A DNA stretch of 64,000 nucleotides, taken from positions 1 to 64,000 of the forward strand of contig JAJJXM010000082.1 of NCBI GenBank assembly GCA_024516155.1, read 5' to 3'. The DNA is from Pyronema omphalodes (taxonomy: Eukaryota; Ascomycota; Pezizomycetes; Pezizales; Pyronemataceae). The translations under genes and the position numbers were made by a program. Below the pieces are notes generated by a model. That model saw nothing but the letters and a program-made list of their open reading frames with translations. It was not told where the DNA came from and did not search any database. Below, piece by piece: positions 11,028-22,560 of this stretch. The first letter of the stretch is position 1. Each line of letters begins with the position of its first letter.

Positions 11028-14000
11028 CTACTCTCCATCTACAAAAGTACCGTTAGTTGTGCTCTTATACGTAGTAAACTTGAGCTATATACCTTCATCC
11101 ATGAGGTCATTTTCAGAAACTTCGTTTCCCTCCAAGTCAACAACAATTCTACGACCGCGATCACTTTCAGGTACGCCATCTCTGGCCGCGCCAAAATCCA
11201 AAACCTAGAGTTGAATTTGTGAGCATTTATGTAGAGTGTGGATGTTAAAAAGGGCTAACCTCGATGTATGTAACCTGATCTCTCTGAACAGCGGCAACAC
11301 ACCGCCTTTCGTTAAACTTAACTTGCCATACACCAGTTAAATCGGTCAAGAGGTCTCTGACAAATTCTCCGGTTTTGATGTTCCACATCTTCACAGTCCT
11401 ATCCGATCCAGAGATGACCTTTGTCTCATCATGCTGGAAGCAAGTAATAGCACCCGTATGGGCTGTCAATGTGTGCTTGCACTGACCAGTTTCTGGGTCC
11501 CAAATACGAAGAGTAGAATCTGCGGCGGCTGAAACAAGTCTATCGTGACTCAAGTCCAACAACCCAACAAGTTGACTATGGCCTTCAAGAGTATAGAGAA
11601 CTGTGCCTGTATCCAACGACCAAACTTTGACCATGTTGTCCATGCTGCCGCTGATACAACGGTTCCTTTGATGATCTAATACAACGCTGTACACCTTCTG
11701 GGTATGCCCACGAAGAGTATGTAGAATTTCGCCAGTAGAAATTTTCCACACTTTGACAGTATGGTCATAACTTCCGCTTACAAGAGTATCACCATGGGCG
11801 GAAATCGCGCGGACTGAATGCTGATGACCCGTGAGAGTGCGTAGGAAGTATGGGTTATTGGCTGGATTCAAGAATGCCTCGGCATCATGACCTTCGGGGA
11901 GATAATGATTGTCGGTAGGTTTGGGGAGTTTCCAAACTCTCAATGTAGAGTCGCGGGATCCAGTGATTATCAATGGATATTTCGGCATGAAAGTTTCCCT
12001 CCCATCTGGTCCCCGAATTTTGGTCGGCAGCAAAATCTGCAAGCATCGCACAGTTGATGTGTGTCCATGAAAAATTTGTGTACATAATCCCTTGGCAATA
12101 TCCCAGACTCGAACGGTACGATCCGTGGAACCCGACACCAAAGTATTTCCATCGTATTGGAGAGCCCAAACACCGCCTTCATGGCCATTAAGTGTAGCTC
12201 TCAGAACTCCGTTGTTGGTATCGTAAACGTTAATGTTAGTATCGTCCGAGCCAGTGAGAATTTTGTCCATATCAAATTGAAGACAAGTGACAACATGATG
12301 TTCGTGACCACGGAAAGATATGTGTTTGGGCTTTACATCGGGCTGTAGCCAGCTTCGTCGAATAACGTAGTGTCTGCGATAGATGGACTTGAAAAGATGC
12401 AAGTTCGACAGAGATTCAAGACCCAGATTGGCGCGAGAGTGGTGTCGTTCTGCAGCATCTGCAGCGCTACTAGGGCCTGCGGAGTTGGAGATGATCTCCG
12501 AAAGAATTTCATTAAATGCTGCCTTCCCAAGCTTTTCCACGGCATCTCGATTTTTTTGTTCCTTCTGCTTTGAAGACGAGGGTCGAAGTTGTCTATTGGA
12601 ACCCAGCTTAGCCTTTTTGGTGGAACCAGATGATGACTTGGTTTTAGTAAGTGCTAAGCTGTGGTTGATATCAATCTCGTAGTCGTCATCTTTTCTCGGG
12701 TCCTGGTAACCCCAGCCTTCTCTAACCGCCCTATCCAGCTCCCCATCTTGAAGAACAAAACCATCGGCATCAAAAAGCTTTTTCCATGTCCATTCGTCGC
12801 TATCAATCAATAATCTCCAGGTCTTTGAAACTTGGGCGGCGGCACACAAACTTTTGACGTCGAGATACTTGATGATCTCCAAGGAGAGTTCCGAAGGAAG
12901 AAGTCCCAAGAAATCACACATGAGCGCAGGATTAACGACGCTTGCAACGGTCTGTAGCGTAGCCTTTGAGCATCGGCGTAGAAGCTGGTACATGACATAC
13001 GATTTGACCGAGGCTGGCATCGCGTCGAAGGTGTCCAGCATGGTAGGAATCTCCATTAAGCTCCCTCGCTGCACATGCCCTGTTGCAGTGTCCATAGATG
13101 CTACATCTCTTGAAGGTGTGCGAATCATTGCCATCTCAGTGTCTTCTAGTGCATCTTCTTCATTAGGCTGTAGGTCCAATGGGGACGTGATGTCCTCGCC
13201 ATCCATAGTCGTGAAGTAGTGAGTACCATCATACGGCGCTGCGTTGGTCACAGGGCTCGCCCTTGGGCTGGGAAGGCTCAAAGGTACATCGCTGGCTTGC
13301 CGTGGCCTGCTCATTCCGTCTGAATCAACTTCATTGTCTAGTGATAGGTCTTCCTGAGCAGTATGATCCGAATCCATATCGTCTGGAGGAGATGGGCTGC
13401 CGTTCATAATGACGTCTTCGTCGTCATCCATTACAGTAGGTACGAGTTGAGGCGATAGAGTGAGAGGTGTTTCTTGTTGATGAGCGGGAATTTGGGTTGG
13501 TGTGAATTGTTGCGGTGACATCAAGGGAGTGGAGCTTTGGATTTGGCTCAACTGTTGGTGAACGGGCCGAATTGGCCTAGGTGCATGGGTAGTCATTGCG
13601 GTAACTTGACCATCGTTAGTTGCAATCTGGGGAGTTGTGTTTCGACCCGAACGAGTGCCCTTCTTGGGAGAAGGGGTGTTTGGTTTGTCCAAGGCACCTG
13701 GTCGAGATCGCGCCGTGTGACGACGCTTTTGAACCCGATTCAGACTCGTAGCCACACGCTCGGCGGCCTCGGAGATAGAGATAGGTGATGCAGGTCGTTT
13801 GCGGTTAAGAACAGACAATGGGTTAGATGCAAGAGCCGATGCCAGCGGACTATTAGATGACTGATCTAGGACAAATTCTTTCCCCCGAACTTCTGTCCGT
13901 ATTACACCATTATTCCGATGTAAATTCGACACAAGTTCTTCCAACTAAAAGGGGAAAAATGTCAGAATTTTCTCTACATTACGAAAATGCTAAATTAATA

Positions 14001-14406
14001 CACCTACCTTGATTATGGATTCTTCTGCATCATCTTCTTCGACATATTGAGTTGTCTTGCCATCCACATCGAAAGAAAAGCTTCTCAAGTTTGGCGGCGT
14101 AGGTACCGCAGCCAGAGGATATTCTTTGGGATCTAGTTCGTTTAAATGTTTTGGTGGTTGCATAACTAGTTGAGGAAACGTCGTGGTTGTGGTGGTCGTG
14201 GTCGTGACAACAGTAGTTTGGGTCGTGGGTGCATAAGAAAAATGCCCTACGGTCGTATGAGGGGCAGCCTTTCTTTTAGTCTCTCGTGTGGTCATGGCAG
14301 AGAACGGTCGTTCAGATGTAGGCGTTCTCGAGATAACTGATGGAGGCATGCCAGTTTGCTGAGTTCGGCGTGTTGATTGGGCATTTGGTATAGATGGAGG
14401 GTCCAT
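11028..14406 (-). CDS. CDC4: Cdc4-type F-box/WD40 substrate receptor of SCF ubiquitin ligase, 1068 aa, four exons
   Basis: Cdc4/Pop1-type proteins recruit phosphorylated substrates such as CDK inhibitors to SCF for ubiquitination. Exons (minus): 14406-14008, 13944-11260, 11204-11093, 11038-11028. The last coding exon is 11 nt (AT-GGA-GAG-TAG). The penultimate exon restores the continuation VLDFGAARDGVPE that intron read-through would lose. The N-terminal 450 residues are Ser/Pro/Thr-rich and probably disordered, with a basic RKRP segment and a threonine run. The F-box is near residues 480-525 (LGLLPSELSLEIIKYL). The WD40 propeller starts near 675 with repeats such as GHEGGVWALQYDGNTLVSGS and GHTQKVYSVVLD, about seven to eight in all. 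Length and propeller sequence favour Cdc4 over the shorter SconB/Met30. Confidence 0.9.
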
Positions 14407-14878
14407 GGATGAAAGGGGCTATGTGTATTTGAAGACGGCTGGAGAGTCCAAGATAAAAGAATACGGGCGATTTAAAGACGCGATATTTGCGAACCGATAT
14501 CGAAGATACTTTTTTGAAAAGCGTGTTTATTTAGGCCGTAAATCGGGAACGTAGTATTGGGTGACAGTGGTGATGTTGAAGAAGGTCGATTACATGCACG
14601 ATTAAAATTAGTCCTTTTTGAAGCTGTGCGTATTCAGCAAATGCCCAAGCCACCGAATAAGTTGGACAGCTGAAATCGAAGCAAAAGCTAGTGAATAGAG
14701 AAAGGGATGCCGATGAGAGCGATTCAAACAGTCAGATGCAGGAACACGTCCGCGTTGATAGTGTTTCCTAAAGGGTGACTGACAACAACCGAACTGAGTA
14801 GTAGTAGTCGATGGTGGGAGACGGTTGTCGGAGTTGGTTGGGCTAGGCGATGGCGGAGGGGCTCTCGGTTTTTTTTAT

Positions 14879-14900
14879 GGGGGGGGGGGGGAGGGGGGAG
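14879..14900 (+). repeat. G homopolymer-like tract
   Basis: A run of about 13 G, one A, then six G. It lies about 470 nt upstream of the CDC4 start on the opposite strand. Confidence 0.8.
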
Positions 14901-15022
14901 GCGGGATTTTGGTCGTGTCGTGGCGAAAGCGTGATGGAGAGGAGGCGTGGATGAGGAGCGTAGAGTGGAGTATGGCGGACACGGTGCCTAGACAGTCCGG
15001 CGGCACTGAACGACGGAGAGAA

Positions 15023-15110
15023 GAGACGGATGAGACGACAGACGAGACGAGGGACGACAGACGAGAGACGAGAGACGAGAGACGACGGACGAGAAACGAC
15101 TCGGGGAGGA
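15023..15110 (+). repeat. Imperfect GAGACGA tandem repeat
   Basis: Roughly ten imperfect copies of a 7-8 nt GAGACGA/GACGAGA unit. It keeps several frames open and so creates spurious Arg/Asp/Glu-rich readings. Confidence 0.75.
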
Positions 15111-18100
15111 GAGTGAGCGAGGAGGAGGTGAGTGAGGGTGAGTGAGGAAGATTGAGGAAGAGGAAGGGGGTGTTGCTTATGCGGTCTCTGTTCTCGTGAA
15201 CGATGGCATAGGAACCTGGTCTCGGTCTTTGCTGCTTGCAAGTAACTACAACTTCACTGGCGCAGCGGCAGAGCGCTAGACGACGACCTGATGGATGTAC
15301 GTGGTGGAGGTGGCTAATGAGCGCGGGTCCTTAAGCACCCAGGTGGGAGTGAGCCCGCATTAGTTTGGTTGGCGAAGGTTGACAGAGAATTGTGGCAGTT
15401 GTCAATCATGAGAATGAATTCACATTACAATTGTGATCAGTCAAAGTCCAGTAAGCCACAACATAGGCAAAAATAAACGTCAGTCCCCTCAGAAACTGTC
15501 TTCCTCTAAGACTTTACCTCTCGCTTACTGCGCACCTGCACTCCCTGGTGTTGTTTGCCCGAAAGTGTGGCCGACACAACCATCTACACCCACATCTCGG
15601 TCACATCAACACCTGTTACGGCTGCTGACCTGTGCAACCTATGTCTCTGGTGTGATTGAGTTACGGATACGTGATGTTGGGCCCTCATTGGTGAGATGGG
15701 AAGGAGCTTCGAGTCGACCGGTACCGAAACTAGGACACACCATAATACTGAGTTAACACCGAGTTTCTAGGGCTGCTCGAACAAACCACACCGCATCTTC
15801 CGCTGCAGCGGTTGCCCTGTCATCGTTACAGCAATGCACCCCCGATTCCCCGCCGTGATGAGCAGTACTTGGACTGGTGGGGTCACTGGGAGGTATGGAC
15901 AGCTGTTTATTCTATTCAATGGCTCCCATCGAGCTTTGTAGCGGTAACCAAGGACCTGATGTTGTTATCTGCTCATCTACTCTATTTAATGAACTTCACT
16001 ATACCCTCCTCAGGGCACATATATCTTCCACCCACGACCCTCGATGACAAGCTGCATGTAACTGAGAGCCTCTTACGCTTCTCGACAACTACATTCCAAG
16101 ATGGAGATGAAAAGCGAGTCCTTGACCTTTGAAACACCTGCCCAGGCGGTACACCTAAGTGGCTGACTGCACTTCAATCTATTTGCCCATGTACAGATTG
16201 GTGCTCCCATATAAGACCTCGTACCCTGATACGCCCATGGCTTGGGGTATCATTTTTCCAAAAATTAATACATAGCAAAAACTAAAGAAAAATATTTCTG
16301 TTGAAATTCATTCCAGTCGACACCGGAAGTGTGCGCTTCTGCAGTGACTTAAGGGCACAACCACACGTCATCTTGGTGTCTCAAAATATTTACTCCAAAT
16401 GCCTGTGAATATGAAGCTTGTAATAGCTAGTCTCAGTAGATATTCGTTGGGTATTAATTCTTACTAGCAGCGGAAAGTGGAAATTACTTTTTCGGTACGT
16501 ATCCCCGATCGTCGTCGGAGTTGTTCCAGCCGCGTGTGGGGAGTTCCGTGAGCTACAACCGATCGATGCACCTCCATGACGAATTAGATCTTTTTGCGGC
16601 TTTTGTAAGGCTGACTGCTGAGCACGGACATTGTTTTTGTCCCTACTGAGACGATAACCGCTGTGTTTTGACTTACAAACTTTGGAATCTGAGAGCCTAC
16701 TCTACTCACATTTAAGCGACACAGTAACTTCAGTAGTCTACATGCGCAGTACTCGCATCTTAGAAATTTCGTCTATGAATCGGTATCTAATCATTGAATA
16801 TTTACAATTGCTGATTGGAATTATACAATATTAAGAATAAAATTTTTGAGATGCATCGACTAGTGCAGTGCACACTATCTTGCTGAGTGTCATTTGTGAT
16901 TGATTACTGTGTTCAATTGTCAATTTCTATATTTGAGTGTATTTTGCTGTTTGGACAAACACCGACTTTTGCGATGAGGCAGATGAATTGCAGTTTGATG
17001 CAGAAAGTTTAAATCTTTTAGCGTCGATTTGAATCCTGGTAAAACTAGACTTTCCACCGCGAGATTTGGTTCTCCTACTACAGCTGGTCAATTGCTCACG
17101 ATAATTTCTTTCGCCACCAAAATTATAATAAGGCGAAACGCGCGTATATTAAGGCATTATTTATGTCTTGTGTTACAGTACTTTATTCTCCCATTGGCGG
17201 AAATTTAGATTTCAGTGAGTGGGTTTCGTGAGGCTCGGTCACACCAGTATGCACCTCGTCCCAGCTTTGAAGGTGTAACTGACAGGGGTAGTGCGGTAAA
17301 GTGAGCTTAGCCGCATAGCCGCAACAACTAGGCCCAAAAGTTGAATCTTGGCTGACTGAGCCGCACGTGCGCAGAACCGACTGTTCTAAGTTCTAACCTC
17401 CGAGCTTCATGTAAACTAGCGCGTGCTTTACAACTGGGTTAATAGCAGCAGTTCCAGGCCAACCTACCATGACGGTTACAGATTTGAAGCTTTTACATCC
17501 ACCTTACAGTATTCTATACGAATATCATAATGCCAGTTTTGTGACCTTGCTACTCCATTTGAAACACCCGCGACTTAAACGTGGCAGCGCCTCCAGCAGA
17601 TAACCGATACTACATCCTAGTATTTCTTCATACGCCGTACACTTTTCTTAAGGGTAAACAGAACAATGCACATTACGCAAACATTGAAAAAAAAAAACAG
17701 AAGTGGGTACTGTGGGCACACATTTTATCAAACCGACACTGAGCTGTCTTGTCCTACAGTAGGGGCTGAAGAAGGCTTTCGATGTATATATTTCTCAAAC
17801 ACAAAAAGTAAGGGAGCTTGGAGTTCAGGCGGTAGAATACTCTACTGCTTGTCAGGGGAACAGCACTGGCCATTTCTATGACATCCTCTATATTGAGGGG
17901 GTTCCCGGCTGCAATCTAGATTACTCGCTTATCTTGTGAAGGAGAGAAGGATATCCTATAGACGAGCACTTACAGTGGTGAAGCCCTGTTTACGAGTCAA
18001 CTCAAACTACGGAATCTAGATTGAGAAAAGACAACAAAAAATATGGAGATTTGGAATTAGGATTTGGTGGTGCTTTGCATTAAAAAAAAGGTCCAAGACA

Positions 18101-19684
18101 ATTTGGGGCATGCTTAGTTTTTGAAATTGTTTTCGATAAATAATGTGTAGGATTCTGCGTTTTTTCCCCGGTTCCTAAAGAATTGCTAGCTACGGGCAAC
18201 AAAAATGATAGATCCAACTTACATCATCATACAGAAATCCAAAACAATCGAACAGCGAGCCTCAGTTGACCCCAATATAGTGTCACTTGAAGAAGAGTTA
18301 TGAGTTGGCGAGGCTTGCACGCTAATGCAGGGTTCGGCGACGTCATCGCGAAATCCGTTTTCAAGAGTTTTCGCGAATGGATAGGGAAACATGGCACTAC
18401 ACCCCGCAATTTGGTTTGTTTAGCCGACTGTATGAACAGTGTGGTACTATACCACTCAAAGATTGGAAAATTCAGCAAGTTTTGGTTTCGAAGAGTCTGG
18501 TGAGCTCGCGGAACATACCTCTCTCTAAGGCCCTGTCTCCTCTCCGCGAGCCACAGTGATGAGGCAAAAATTATTTTTCACCAGTGGATTCGCTTCGAAG
18601 ACCAAAAACCCCATACCACGTGCTCATAAATCCGACTGTGCTGCGCCTACTTCCGCTTGGCGCCAATTATGTACCAAGAGCTCGGAGTTACCAACCAGAG
18701 GTGGTGTATCCGCCATCCAGCCGCGAAGGTGCTACAAGAGAGGGAATCACTTCTGGGCAGGTTTCTTACGTATACATAAACAGCATGACGAGACACCTCT
18801 ATGGGCCGGGATTTCCAAATTTTGAAAGCACGGGCCGGGGAGGATTATTTACAGGGAGGTTACCACAGCCAGGACGTTGATCCCTTCTTGGTCTGTCTGT
18901 TTACGCCGGGTATGGCCACCGTATTAATCAAGTGTAAGTAAACGTCTAGATAATTGGCTTCTCATGGATCACAAGCCTCACGCTACGTGGAACGTAGTTG
19001 GTGGACCCTAGGGCCGATACGAGCAGCCATCGAGAACTAGCTGGCGAGGAATGTTGCTGATCGTCGAATCCGCAATCGCAGACGCGGGTTTGGTCTACAG
19101 GCAGGCATCTTAATTTAACGGCTATCACGCAGACGCATCCGAGATTGAGAGCGTGGAATGCGCACGAAGTGTCTGCGCATGATCGTCAACGAAAATTCGG
19201 TCTTGTGCTCCTTAGCCCTGATAAGAGCCACTCAAGAAACGAAGTCTATGTGATCAAATTCACACTCGATGGATCTCTTGTCAATATGAAAACTAGTGTT
19301 TTTGTGAAATTCACCCAGCCTCTCACAATCTCCTTCATGCCCGTTGTTCGGATGAATTTAAGATGCCGAAGATCAATCACTAGCTCGAGGTACCTTTACA
19401 GTACATTACAGAAACTACGCTTTATTGGGGAAATAGACCGCTAGCTTGTGTTACTATTCCACTCAATCAACGGCCAGTACTCTTCCATCGATAAAACGGC
19501 AGCCTTTCTATCATGTAGTAGGTAGAAGACCAGTTTGGAAGTGTTATCCTCCACTTTTTGATTCCAGCTGCCATTCTACAACAGCAATTCTACATTTTGG
19601 CTCCTCTACTTTCCTTTTTATCCCTTGAATTGCTTTGAGAGCCATCAGCTATCTGCCTCTACCTATTGGCGGACACACACGACA

Positions 19685-22198
19685 ATGCTTTCCTCTCCTC
19701 TGGGCCTGGTCATAGGCCTATTAATTTTCACCGGCCTATCATTTGCAGAACATGGATACCCCCCACCCGTTTCGGGACTCAAGGTTATCAAAACCCCCGG
19801 AAATGATAAAGTTTATGTCACATACAAACAGCCCAGCAATGATATTTGCGTTACTACCAATCCAGCTCAGAAGCAATTCACTGGTCATGTTCACCTTCCA
19901 CCTTATATTTTTGGTCAAGAGTACCCCATCAGTACCTTCTTTTGGTTCGTCGAGGCCAGGGAAAACCCTGAGAACGCTCCGTTGACGATTTGGATGAATG
20001 GAGGACCTGGTATGAATTCATGTAGTCAGTAGGAGATTGAATGCTGAATAAACGGTGACTAGGAACTTCTTCACTACTTGGGTTTATGCAGGAAGTCGGA
20101 CCATGTATGGCTGTACCGTTCAGCAAAGAGACTATTGCCACAGAGCCCCGGGAGTGGAGTTGGGATGCTGCAAGTAACATGCTATTCATTGACCAGGTAT
20201 GTTTTGGTCTCAACTCAAGAATGACTAATCCTGACGAACTTGCAACAGCCCAACCATGTAGGATTCTCTTACGACATTCCTGTTAATGGCACATTACCTC
20301 TCTTGGATCCCAACGCACAATTTCGTGTCAAGACCGTTGCACCTCCGTGGGAAGAGCAACAGACAGCGTATGAGATATTCCTGCCGGAATTTACCAAAGA
20401 GGCCTATTATGAAGCGATTACAAATCTCTTAATGTTTAATGGAACCTTTCCTTCGGGTAATAGTAAACTTACTGCCAACACAACTGAAGTTTCGGCTATA
20501 GCCGTATGGCATTTTCTACAAGGTTGGTTGAAGTCGTTTCCCCAATATGACCCAAAGGATGCTGGGGTGAACCTTTTTGCGGAAAGTTACGGTGGTAAAT
20601 ATGGGTATGGCTCTGGAATTATCTTAAAAGGTTTTGAGCTGATAATAAAGGCCTGCATTCTTCAACTACTTCGACAAGCAAAACAAGCGCCGTGAAGCGG
20701 GTGAACTTTCTGCAAACGATACTATTCCGCTGCATTTGGGCGCACTTGGAATTGTGAACGGATGTATCGACGCCGCTATCCAGACACCAGAATACATGAA
20801 CTACGCATACGACAATCCTTACAGAATTGAAGGTCTGAACGTATCGGTACGCAATTTCGGACTGAACCAGTTCTATATGCCTAGTGGGTGTAAGGACTGG
20901 ATACAATCATGTAGACAGTTATCCAAAGACTTCGACAATGAAAACCTTGGTAATAGTGAGTCCGTGAACTCAGTATGCGGAACAGCAACTACTATATGTG
21001 ATACTATCACGACCCTCTGGGATGTTTCAGAAAGGTTGGTAAAGATACAGTTCATTTTCAAATCTATACTAACGTATTACAAAGAGGCTACTACGATATT
21101 TCCCACAGCCGTCGGGATCCATTCCCAGGTGAATTTCATACGGAGTGGCTGAATAATGCTACCGTCCAAGAGGCTATTGGTGCACGCACAAACTGGACTC
21201 AGTCAAGTACCACTGTTTACACCAACTTCAAACATAGTCAGTGCAGTATCCCTTACGTTTATCAACGTATGTGTTTGATGAATCTCAGCTAAATTTCATT
21301 TCAGGCGGTGACTTCGTTCGTGACGGACAGATGCAGGCAATCTCAAATCTTTTACAAAATGGAGTGCGCGTGGCACTTATATATGGTAAGTGACGTCAGC
21401 CCCTTTTAGAGCCAGAACATTGCTAACCTGTGTTCTCAATAGGCGACAGGTATTCCCCTAGCTTACAAAACTCCGTACTCCTCTAATACAAACTGCTTAG
21501 GGATTACATATGCAATTGGCTTGGAGGCGAAGCAGTAAGCTTGGCAATCGATTACCCCGACGCAGATGGATTCCGTTCGGCTGGCTACCAGAATATTGAT
21601 GTGAATGGGACCTACATTGGAGGGCAGGTTAGACAGCACGGAAACTTCTCGTTTTCGCGAGTGTATCAAGCTGGTCATCTAGTACCTGCGTACCAACCGG
21701 AAACTGCCTTCAGAATCTTTGAGCGTGCTATCAAGGGGCTATCGATTGCTACAGGAGAGGCAATACAGCACTCGGGTACGTATCATCCAATATATGGAAA
21801 ATAACTTACTAAATGTCATAGGAAACGAGACATATACTACTACAGGTCGTCGGAAGTCATCCAAGGTCCTTGTGCCACCCCATCCCCCGGAGCCAACCTG
21901 TTTCATCCGCAATGTAGCCACTTGTGACGAGTCACACTGGAATGCGTTTGCAATGAAAAATGTAGTTATCTACAATGGTGTAGCATATCTAAGTGAGGAT
22001 GAGTATGCTAGTACACATCCAGCGACGGGATTCTTTTCTTTGGCACCCAAGCCTGAGGAAAAGAATAATGGATCCCCATTGGTTGAGAATAAAACCGACG
22101 AGGAAGGAACTCATGTGAAACGGAGTGGATCAAGTACTATGGTACCAAGTTTATGTGCCCTAGTGATAGCAATTATAGTGTGTATTGCGCTCGATTGA
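19685..22198 (+). CDS. Secreted serine carboxypeptidase (S10 family) with GPI-type tail, 696 aa, nine exons
   Basis: S10 enzymes remove C-terminal residues from peptides at acidic pH. Exons: 19685-20009, 20063-20196, 20249-20604, 20651-21034, 21085-21236, 21305-21385, 21443-21449, 21501-21775, 21822-22198. The ATG at 19685 begins a hydrophobic signal peptide ending near SFA. Splicing rebuilds the family landmarks: [12 protein letters not shown] (oxyanion region), [23 protein letters not shown] (nucleophile Ser), YGDRDYICNW (catalytic Asp) and [10 protein letters not shown] (catalytic His). Exon 7 is only 7 nt and completes GDR. After the His motif about 140 residues follow, Ser/Thr/Pro-rich then a hydrophobic end after SGSS, fitting a GPI anchor signal. 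At 696 aa it is longer than vacuolar CPY-type enzymes. It is probably surface-bound. Sequons such as NGTL are present. Confidence 0.88.
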
Positions 22199-22560
22199 AT
22201 TAGCTAGGTGGAAATGCGACGAGAGAGACTCTGTGGAGGAAGCATCGTGTATCGATGTGCTTTTGTATAACCGAGAGCTGGCTTTCAGGTTAGTGTATTA
22301 TGAGGACTTTCTATTACTGGTTACAAACTTTAGAAGAATGCAAAGAGTCAAATGAGCAACAATCCTTTCGTCCTGAGTTTAATCGAGTGATGATCGTGTT
22401 GAGTTGATCCACTTAAACCTTTGATTTGATTTGATTTTCGATCGGTGTATGATTAAAATCAAATCAAATCAATCAAACTTAAACCTAAACCCTGTCACGT
22501 GTTAGAGTTTACACACCCCGTACTTTTACGCGTCTCCCCGCATCGCGACAACACGCTAAC
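22199..22560. other. Intergenic region upstream of STN1
   Basis: A 362-nt spacer holding the 3' end of the carboxypeptidase gene and the STN1 promoter. It contains an 18-bp inverted repeat, a duplicated ACTTAAACCT, a CCTAAACCCT telobox-like element and a CACGTG hexamer at 22496-22501. Confidence 0.6.
22421..22472. repeat. 18-bp perfect inverted repeat of TTGATT/AATCAA units
   Basis: The left arm (22421-22438) and right arm (22455-22472) are exact reverse complements built from the ATTTG/CAAAT unit, with a 16-nt loop. The arms are flanked by direct copies of ACTTAAACCT (22411-22420 and 22477-22486). It could be a hairpin, a terminator-like element for the upstream gene, or a small repeat insertion. 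Confidence 0.85.

Larger units (their letters stand above)
14407..19684. other. 5.3 kb gene-free gap
   Basis: The first 400-800 bases are the CDC4 promoter region, with a G-run and a GAGACGA-rich tract. The remainder (about 15.4-19.6 kb) has only short unrelated frames on both strands, none with splice-supported extension or recognisable motifs. No terminal repeats, transposase motifs or tRNA-like fold were identified. It may hold decayed repeats or non-coding transcription units. Confidence 0.45.

Noticed and set aside
14825..15241. Overlapping open frames on both strands (Gly/Arg/Glu-rich and Pro/Ser/Leu-rich)
   Set aside because: They are kept open by the G-run and GAGACGA repeats; the products are low complexity.
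16990..17060. Possible tRNA T-arm-like sequence on the minus strand (GATTCAAATC)
   Set aside because: No matching acceptor stem, anticodon arm or D-arm could be built around it.
18227..18880. Overlapping 60-100 codon frames as a transposon remnant
   Set aside because: No transposase motif, inverted termini or frameshifted homology could be identified.
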